From an uncultured beta proteobacterium (lineage in GTDB: Bacteria > Pseudomonadota > Gammaproteobacteria > Burkholderiales > Burkholderiaceae): a DNA stretch of 59,077 nt. The stretch is from the NCBI GenBank assembly GCA_903867305.1, contig CAIPQU010000142.1, positions 1 to 59,077 on the forward strand, in the 5' to 3' direction. Position numbers and translations under genes: made by a program. The notes under the pieces were generated by a model. That model had not been told where the DNA came from. It worked only from the letters and a program-made list of their open reading frames with translations, and searched no databases. Of the stretch, positions 53,630 to 59,077 are shown one piece after another; position 1 is the first letter of the stretch; each line of letters starts with the position of its first letter.

Positions 53630-54544
53630 ATGCAATTTTTCTTTGAAATCGTTATTAGCGGAGTACTGTCTGGATTAATGTATTCATTGGTTGCACTGGG
53701 CTTTGTACTCATTTATAAAGCTTCTGGAGTATTTAACTTCGCACAAGGAGCGATGGTGTATTCGGCAGCGCTCGCGGTGGTTGGTTGTATCGATTTAGGC
53801 CTACCGATGTGGATGGCCATCATCGCATCATTTATTTTTATGGTCATCATTGGTATTTGTACGGAAAAATATATCCTTGGCAAATTGGTCAATCAACCAC
53901 CAATTACTCTATTTATGGCGACCATTGGGCTGAGTTTTTTTCTCGATGGACTCTCGCCGATTCTGTTTGGGACAGAAATCCGCCCCATTAATTTGGGTAT
54001 TGTGGATGAGCCGATTCAATATTTAATGGATACCACTGGACTGGGCGTCTCCAAGCTCGACCTAGTCTCCTCAGGTATTATCCTGCTGTTAGTACTTGCC
54101 TTGGCGCTACTTTTTCAATATACCAAAGTAGGTCGTGCGCTTCGGGCGGTTGCTGATGACCATCAAGCAGCGTTATCTCTGGGTATACCTTTACAAAATA
54201 TTTGGGCCATAGTATGGGGTATTGCTGGTTTTGTGGCGCTTGTGGCAGGCCTTCTCTGGGGTTCTCGTAATGGTGTTCAATACGCTCTTTCTTTAACAGC
54301 GCTAAAAGCGCTTCCTGTCCTAATTTTAGGGGGTTTTACTTCTGTACCAGGCGCTGTGATTGGTGGCGTGATTATCGGGGTTTCTGAAAAACTCGCTGAA
54401 ATCTATATTCCTCCAGTTCTTCAAGATGCCTTTGGTGGAAATTTTGGTGGTATCGAGGGCTGGTTTCCCTACATTTTTGCACTGCTCTTTCTTTTGGTCC
54501 GTCCCGAAGGATTGTTCGGTGAAAAACATATTGACCGAGTCTAA
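53630..54544 (+). CDS. Branched-chain-type ABC permease (LivH-like)
   Basis: 304 aa, about eight membrane helices. It shows the LivH features GLMYSLVALGFVLIYKASGVFNFAQGAM (partial), GRALRAVADDHQAALSLGIPL (the EAA-like coupling loop), and GGFTSVPGAVIGGVIIGVSE. It forms the membrane channel with the next gene. It begins 21 bp after LivG. Confidence 0.93.
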   Translation: MQFFFEIVISGVLSGLMYSLVALGFVLIYKASGVFNFAQGAMVYSAALAVVGCIDLGLPMWMAIIASFIFMVIIGICTEKYILGKLVNQPPITLFMATIGLSFFLDGLSPILFGTEIRPINLGIVDEPIQYLMDTTGLGVSKLDLVSSGIILLLVLALALLFQYTKVGRALRAVADDHQAALSLGIPLQNIWAIVWGIAGFVALVAGLLWGSRNGVQYALSLTALKALPVLILGGFTSVPGAVIGGVIIGVSEKLAEIYIPPVLQDAFGGNFGGIEGWFPYIFALLFLLVRPEGLFGEKHIDRV

Positions 54545-54553
54545 GGAGACATT

Positions 54554-55630
54554 ATGTTCTACCGTGAAAATGGCCAATTTAAAACTAGCTACACTACTGA
54601 TAGTCAAATATTTCCGATTTTTCAAGACCGCATAGGCATGCTGGCTTTACTGGCCTTTGCGTTTATCGTAATCCCACTCTTTGCGAATGAATATTGGCTC
54701 AATGCGATTCTTATTCCATTTTTAATCTTCTCTTTGGCTGCTCTGGGCCTCAATTTCCTTACGGGCTATGCAGGACAGTTATCACTTGGTTCTGCGGCAT
54801 TTATGGCGGTGGGTGCCTATGCGACCTACAACTTTCAACTCCGTATCGAAGGTATTCCATTTTTTATATCATTTATTCTCGGTGGCTTAAGTGCTGCTGC
54901 TGTTGGGGTCTTATTTGGTCTTCCTTCGCTGCGGATCAAAGGCTTTTATCTAGCCGTTGCAACTTTAGCAGCTCAATTTTTTGTGGTTTGGTGCCTCACC
55001 AAATTCCCATGGTTCTCTAATTTCAGCTCATCTGGAGTGATTAGTGCTCAAACCATGAAGTTTGGTGGCTTGACGATCGATACCCCCATATCCAAATACC
55101 TACTCGTCTTATTCTTTGTTTCTGGACTCGCCTTCATTGGCAAGAATCTCGTTCGATCTTCTACCGGCCGCTCTTGGATGGCTGTCCGAGATATGGATGT
55201 GGCTGCGGAAGTGATTGGGATTCCTCTGATGCGGACCAAACTCATAGCATTTGCCGTTAGTTCTTTTTATTGCGGTATCGCTGGTGCGCTCTACGCCTAT
55301 TGCTATCTGGGCACTGTGGAACCTGATGGATTTTCCTTGGAACTTTCGTTCAAAATTTTATTTATGGTCATTATTGGTGGGGTGGGAAGCATTTTAGGTA
55401 ATTTTTTGGGTGCGGCCTTTATCTTGCTTTTACCTATCTTTTTAGATATTTTTCTTCCTTTTATCTCAAAATTGCTTCATTTACCCATTAGTAATGCCAA
55501 TGTTTCTCATATCCAACTCATGGTCTTTGGGGCGCTCATCATCTTTTTCTTGATCGTTGAACCACATGGATTAGCTAGACTTTGGCAAATCACCAAAGAA
55601 AAGTTGAGACTTTGGCCGTTTCCGCATTAA
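54554..55630 (+). CDS. Branched-chain-type ABC permease (LivM-like)
   Basis: 358 aa, ATG after AAGGAGACATT (good ribosome site, 9 bp after the LivH stop). After a hydrophilic N-terminus (about 1-25), about nine helices follow. Family marks are LGLNFLTGYAGQLSLGSAAFMAVGAYAT (partial), MAVRDMDVAAEVIGIPLMRTKL for the coupling loop and GGVGSILGNFLGAAFI. Pairs with LivH. Confidence 0.93.
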   Translation: MFYRENGQFKTSYTTDSQIFPIFQDRIGMLALLAFAFIVIPLFANEYWLNAILIPFLIFSLAALGLNFLTGYAGQLSLGSAAFMAVGAYATYNFQLRIEGIPFFISFILGGLSAAAVGVLFGLPSLRIKGFYLAVATLAAQFFVVWCLTKFPWFSNFSSSGVISAQTMKFGGLTIDTPISKYLLVLFFVSGLAFIGKNLVRSSTGRSWMAVRDMDVAAEVIGIPLMRTKLIAFAVSSFYCGIAGALYAYCYLGTVEPDGFSLELSFKILFMVIIGGVGSILGNFLGAAFILLLPIFLDIFLPFISKLLHLPISNANVSHIQLMVFGALIIFFLIVEPHGLARLWQITKEKLRLWPFPH

Positions 55631-55685
55631 TATAGAAAAAAAGTAGATAGTAATTACAGGATCAAATTAACGAGGAGATAAAACA

Positions 55686-57011
55686 ATGATACTTATTAGG
55701 AAATCGATAGTTCTCACAATTGTTACGATGCTAACCAGTTTTTTAGGAATATTTGGCTCTTTTGCGCAAGCAGAAGATCAGTTTGTTTCAATACCTAGTT
55801 ATCGGGTTGGTCCATATGGCCAAAACGGACAATCTTTTTATGGTGGCTTTATTGACTATTTAAATTATGTCAATCTTGCTGAAGGTGGCGTGAATGGTGT
55901 GAAATTCGCCTGGGAAGAATGTGAGACTGAATACAACAACGCAAAAGGCGTTGAGTGCTACGAGCGCTTAAAAGGTAAATCTGGGACGTCAAAAGGTACC
56001 GCCATACATACGATGTCTTCAGGTATCTCTTATTCTGTCCTTGAAAAATCACAAGCAGATAAAGTTCCTTTAGTGATGATGGGTTATGGACGTACCGATG
56101 CGGTTGATGGGTCCGTTTTCCCCTATGCATTTCCGCTAGTGACAACTTATCAAATGCAAGTGTCTGCAATCATTAAATTCTTGGGCCAAAAAAATGGTTC
56201 TTTATCGGGTAAAAAAATTGTCTATCTTTACCATGACTCCGCCTATGGCAAGGAGCCTATGGTGGCGATTGAGGCAGAAAGTAAGATCAATAACTTTAAA
56301 CTCGTTGAGATCCCCGTTGCTCACCCAGGAAATGAACAAGGTGCACAATGGTTAAAAATTCGTGAAGAAAATCCCGATTATGTTGTGTTTTGGGGTTGGG
56401 GTGTGATGAACCAAACAGCGATCAAAGCCGCCCAAAAAGTAGGCTTTCCACGTGACCGTATTGTTGGCTCTTGGTGGGCTGGCTCAGAAGAAGATGTAAT
56501 CCCTGCAGGAGACGCCTCAAAAGGTTATATGAGCGCTACTTGGAATGCCTCTGGCAAGGATGTACCTTTGATCGCCGAAATTAGTAAAGTTGTCTATGGT
56601 GCAGGCAAAGGTAATTACTCTGATAAAAACAAAATTGGTACAGCTCTTTATAACCGGGGTGTTTCTGCTGCGCTAGTCACTGTGGAAGCAGTTCGTAATG
56701 CACAAGCAAAATTTGGTAAGGGCAAAGTGATGAGCGGTGAACAAATGCGCTGGGCATTTGAAAATCTCAATATTACGACCGGTCGTTTAACCACTTTAGG
56801 TGCGAACAGCTTGCTCCCAGAAATAAAAACATCGTGCGAAAATCATGAGGGCTCAGGAAAAATCAGAATTCAACAATGGGATGGCACAAAATGGAACTTC
56901 GTTTCTGATTGGATTGAGGGTAATAAAAAATTGATCCACCCATTATTTCAAGCCTCTGCAAAAGAGTATGCAAAGGAAAAAAATATTACTCCAAATTGCA
57001 TGAAAAACTAG
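55686..57011 (+). CDS. ABC transporter periplasmic substrate-binding protein (LivK-type)
   Basis: 441 aa. The signal peptide ends near SFAQAED. The type 1 periplasmic-binding fold follows: VGPYGQNGQSFYGGFIDYLNY, GVNGVKFAWEECETEYNNAKG in part, YHDSAYGKEPMVAIEAESK and GSWWAGSEEDVIPAGD in part. ATG 55686 has a strong GAGGAGATAA site. The protein is longer than LivK from E. coli (about 370), as with binding proteins for aromatic or fatty acids in this family. The gene is placed between LivM and LivF rather than first. Confidence 0.9.
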   Translation: MILIRKSIVLTIVTMLTSFLGIFGSFAQAEDQFVSIPSYRVGPYGQNGQSFYGGFIDYLNYVNLAEGGVNGVKFAWEECETEYNNAKGVECYERLKGKSGTSKGTAIHTMSSGISYSVLEKSQADKVPLVMMGYGRTDAVDGSVFPYAFPLVTTYQMQVSAIIKFLGQKNGSLSGKKIVYLYHDSAYGKEPMVAIEAESKINNFKLVEIPVAHPGNEQGAQWLKIREENPDYVVFWGWGVMNQTAIKAAQKVGFPRDRIVGSWWAGSEEDVIPAGDASKGYMSATWNASGKDVPLIAEISKVVYGAGKGNYSDKNKIGTALYNRGVSAALVTVEAVRNAQAKFGKGKVMSGEQMRWAFENLNITTGRLTTLGANSLLPEIKTSCENHEGSGKIRIQQWDGTKWNFVSDWIEGNKKLIHPLFQASAKEYAKEKNITPNCMKN

Positions 57012-57026
57012 TAGTTCTATTACGTC

Positions 57027-57839
57027 GTGACCGCACTCCTTTCAGTTAAAAATATTGAAGTCATTTATGACCATGTGATATTGGTCCTGAAAGGAGTTTC
57101 TCTGGAAGTTCCGCAAGGAAGTGTAGTGGCTTTACTCGGCGCAAATGGAGCAGGTAAATCTACTACGCTAAAAGCCATCTCCAATATCCTTGCCGCAGAA
57201 CGCGGTGATGTGACAAAAGGGACGATTGAATATAGGAATGAGCGTATCGATCAACTCACACCAAATGATTTAGTGAAACGAGGCGTGATTCAAGTCATGG
57301 AAGGTCGTCATTGCTTTGCTCATCTATCCATCGAGGATAATTTAATGACTGGGGCCTATACGCGCACTGATGGCAACGCTGCAATCAAACATGACCTAGA
57401 AAAAATCTATCAGTATTTCCCACGTTTAAAAACACGTCGCAAATCTCAAGCAGCCTATACCTCTGGGGGTGAACAACAAATGTGCGCAATTGGCCGAGCG
57501 ATGATGGCCAAGCCTGAGATGATCCTCCTCGATGAACCCTCAATGGGTCTTGCACCGCAAATTGTAGAAGAGGTTTTTGAAATCGTGAAAGATCTGAATC
57601 AACGGGAAAAAGTAAGCTTTTTACTGGCAGAACAAAATACGATGATTGCTCTTCGTTATAGTGACTATGGTTATATTTTAGAAAATGGTCGGGTAGTGAT
57701 GGATGGAAGTTCAAAAGATCTTCGTAATAATGAAGATGTTAAAGAATTCTATTTAGGTGTTGCTGCGAATGATGAAGAAGAGCGCCAATCTTTTAAAGAT
57801 GTTAAATCATATCGGCGTCGTAAACGCTGGCTTTCTTGA
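57027..57839 (+). CDS. Branched-chain-type ABC transporter ATPase 2 (LivF-like)
   Basis: 270 aa, GTG start (57027). Walker A LLGANGAGKST, Q-loop region VIQVMEGRHCFAHLS, signature YTSGGEQQMCAIGRAMM, Walker B MILLDEPSMGLAP, and switch LLAEQNTM. The signature has SGGEQQ, as in LivF. It extends beyond a typical LivF by about 30 basic residues (ending YRRRKRWLS). The partner of LivG. Confidence 0.93.
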   Translation: MTALLSVKNIEVIYDHVILVLKGVSLEVPQGSVVALLGANGAGKSTTLKAISNILAAERGDVTKGTIEYRNERIDQLTPNDLVKRGVIQVMEGRHCFAHLSIEDNLMTGAYTRTDGNAAIKHDLEKIYQYFPRLKTRRKSQAAYTSGGEQQMCAIGRAMMAKPEMILLDEPSMGLAPQIVEEVFEIVKDLNQREKVSFLLAEQNTMIALRYSDYGYILENGRVVMDGSSKDLRNNEDVKEFYLGVAANDEEERQSFKDVKSYRRRKRWLS

Positions 57840-57847
57840 GATAAAAA

Positions 57848-59077
57848 ATGCCTCTTGATCAACGGGAAACAAGAACACATCAGGAAAGATTACAAGATCT
57901 TTTAAATCGATTACCTGCGCAAATTCAATATGCAAAAGACAATACGGAATATTTCCAGAAATTATTTGCGCAGATCAATACTTCGCAAATAACCACCTTA
58001 GAACAACTGGCAGCACTACCTGTCACTCGTAAGTCTGATCTTTCAAAACAACAGCATAGTAACCCGCCATTCGGGGGGATGAATGCAACGCAATTACATC
58101 AGCTCAAACGTATTTTTCAGTCTCCAGGGCCCATTTATGAGCCTCAGGGAATGGCAATCGATACGTTTCGCTTTGCAAGGTCACTGCGTGCCGCCGGTTT
58201 TGAAAAAGGTGATTTGGTCCATAATACTTTTTCATATCATTTCACCCCCGGTGCATGGATGTTAGAAGGCGGCGCACATGCTTTAGGGTGTTGTGTATTT
58301 CCTGCAGGTGTTGGCCAAACTGAGTTACAAGCACAAACGATTGCTCACTTGCGTCCGAATGCCTACACAGGTACTCCGTCGTTTTTAAAAATCATTCTTG
58401 AAAAAGCAACTGAACTAGGACTTGATGCCAGTAGCCTGAAAAAAGCAGTTGTGTCAGGTGAAGCTCTAACCCCGAGTCTACGATCATGGTTTAAAGAACG
58501 CGGGATTATGATTGTGTCGGCCTATGCCACGGCTGATGTAGGACTGATTGCTTACGAATCTCCTGCTCTCAGTAGTGGGATGATCATTGACGAAGATGTG
58601 TTACTAGAGATTGTTGAGCCCAATGGCACTCAACCGATACCAATTGGCGAAACAGGCGAAGTTGTGATCACCGTGTTTGATCGTGACTACCCTTTGATTC
58701 GATTTGGCACAGGTGATTTATCGGCAATTGATCCTTCTTCTATTCATGATCCATCACCTTGTGGAAGAACCAATTTTCGGATCAAGGGATGGTTAGGACG
58801 CGCCGATCAAACGACCAAAATCAAGGGTATGTTTGTTCATCCAGGACAAGTTCATGAAATCATCAGAAAGCATAGTAGTATCAAAAAAGCACGGATCGTT
58901 GTAACGGGCACAATCGGTAATGAAGAAATGAACTTCTTCTGCGAGCTTAAAGAAGAGGCCGCAGAAGACCTCTCTGGATTAGAATTAGCGATTGTACAAT
59001 CCATCAGAGACATAACAAAACTGCGCTCTCGTGTGGAATTTAAGACAGCAAATTTTTTACCAGATGATGGTAAGTTG
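57848..59077 (+). CDS. PaaK-like AMP-dependent CoA ligase (cut by the right edge)
   Basis: 410 codons from ATG 57848 run in frame to the window end without a stop; phenylacetate-CoA ligases are about 430-440 aa, so only the end is missing. It starts 8 bp after LivF. Family features: YAKDNTEYFQKLF at the N-terminus, LPVTRKSDLSKQQ, then TGTPSFLKIILE, VVSGEALTPSLRSWF, SAYATADVGLIAYE and FRIKGWLGRADQTTKIKGMF (read in part). The usual S/T-rich P-loop is weakened to QSPGPIYEPQG, which is the common form in this subgroup. It activates aryl or small organic acids with CoA. Confidence 0.88.
   Translation, partial: MPLDQRETRTHQERLQDLLNRLPAQIQYAKDNTEYFQKLFAQINTSQITTLEQLAALPVTRKSDLSKQQHSNPPFGGMNATQLHQLKRIFQSPGPIYEPQGMAIDTFRFARSLRAAGFEKGDLVHNTFSYHFTPGAWMLEGGAHALGCCVFPAGVGQTELQAQTIAHLRPNAYTGTPSFLKIILEKATELGLDASSLKKAVVSGEALTPSLRSWFKERGIMIVSAYATADVGLIAYESPALSSGMIIDEDVLLEIVEPNGTQPIPIGETGEVVITVFDRDYPLIRFGTGDLSAIDPSSIHDPSPCGRTNFRIKGWLGRADQTTKIKGMFVHPGQVHEIIRKHSSIKKARIVVTGTIGNEEMNFFCELKEEAAEDLSGLELAIVQSIRDITKLRSRVEFKTANFLPDDGKL

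Overview
The window looks like a chromosomal segment of a low-GC member of the Burkholderiales, most like Polynucleobacter. The reasons are the betaproteobacterial gene order relA - tRNA-Val - thrS - infC - rpmI - rplT - pheS - pheT - ihfA - merR - tRNA-Pro, six orphan Bug/TctC-type periplasmic binding proteins, and AT-rich coding sequence. The genus is an inference; family-level placement is firmer. No rRNA, CRISPR array or complete insertion sequence was seen.

Layout. (1) 1-1.2 kb: the 3' end of an IS30-type transposase and a first Bug protein. (2) 1.4-9 kb, minus strand: the translation operon thrS to ihfA, a small MerR-type regulator and tRNA-Pro(GGG). infC must start at a non-canonical ATC codon, and twin GNRA-type hairpins lie between infC and rpmI. 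(3) 9-11 kb: a small accessory patch between thrS and tRNA-Val(GAC). It holds an XRE antitoxin plus AbiEii-type nucleotidyltransferase pair, flanked by two direct repeats of about 420 bp. Each repeat carries the tRNA-Val 3' half, a terminator, a 28-bp palindrome and an HTH gene start. (4) 11-17 kb, minus strand: relA, a hydrolase, a CDF metal exporter, 3-oxoacid CoA-transferase A and B, and an SDR enzyme. (5) 17-25.5 kb: ETF-ubiquinone oxidoreductase, an MFS carrier, aroC, CBS, YihY, WrbA, DUF2069, a MarR-like regulator, DUF2237 and a second Bug. (6) 25.6-38.2 kb: an orphan hybrid histidine kinase, a TRAP transporter (fused QM permease plus Tat-exported receptor), a stand-alone pyruvate dehydrogenase E1, two Bug proteins and an acetolactate-synthase-like ThDP enzyme. 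(7) 38.2-50.7 kb, minus strand: a tight 13-gene run for branched acyl-CoA catabolism. It has valine-, isoleucine- and leucine-type steps, a CaiB/BaiF CoA-transferase and two embedded Bug proteins. (8) 50.9-59.1 kb, plus strand, divergent from (7): an acyl-CoA synthetase, a complete branched-chain-type ABC importer in the order livG-H-M-K-F, and a PaaK-like CoA ligase cut by the window end.

How the parts fit. Regions 6-8 read as an import-and-activate carbon scavenging block. Carboxylates are captured by TRAP, ABC or Bug receptors and activated by AMP-forming ligases or a CoA-transferase. They are oxidised by acyl-CoA dehydrogenases whose electrons would pass through ETF to the ETF-QO at 17.3 kb. 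Thiolase, HMG-CoA lyase and the CoA-transferase of region 4 would finish them to acetyl-CoA. The most original hypothesis is that CaiB transferase + IVD-like acyl-CoA dehydrogenase + LiuC hydratase + HMG-CoA lyase + Bug form a carboxylase-free route for a free C6 branched dicarboxylate such as 3-methylglutarate. The gene families are well supported; that pathway is inference.
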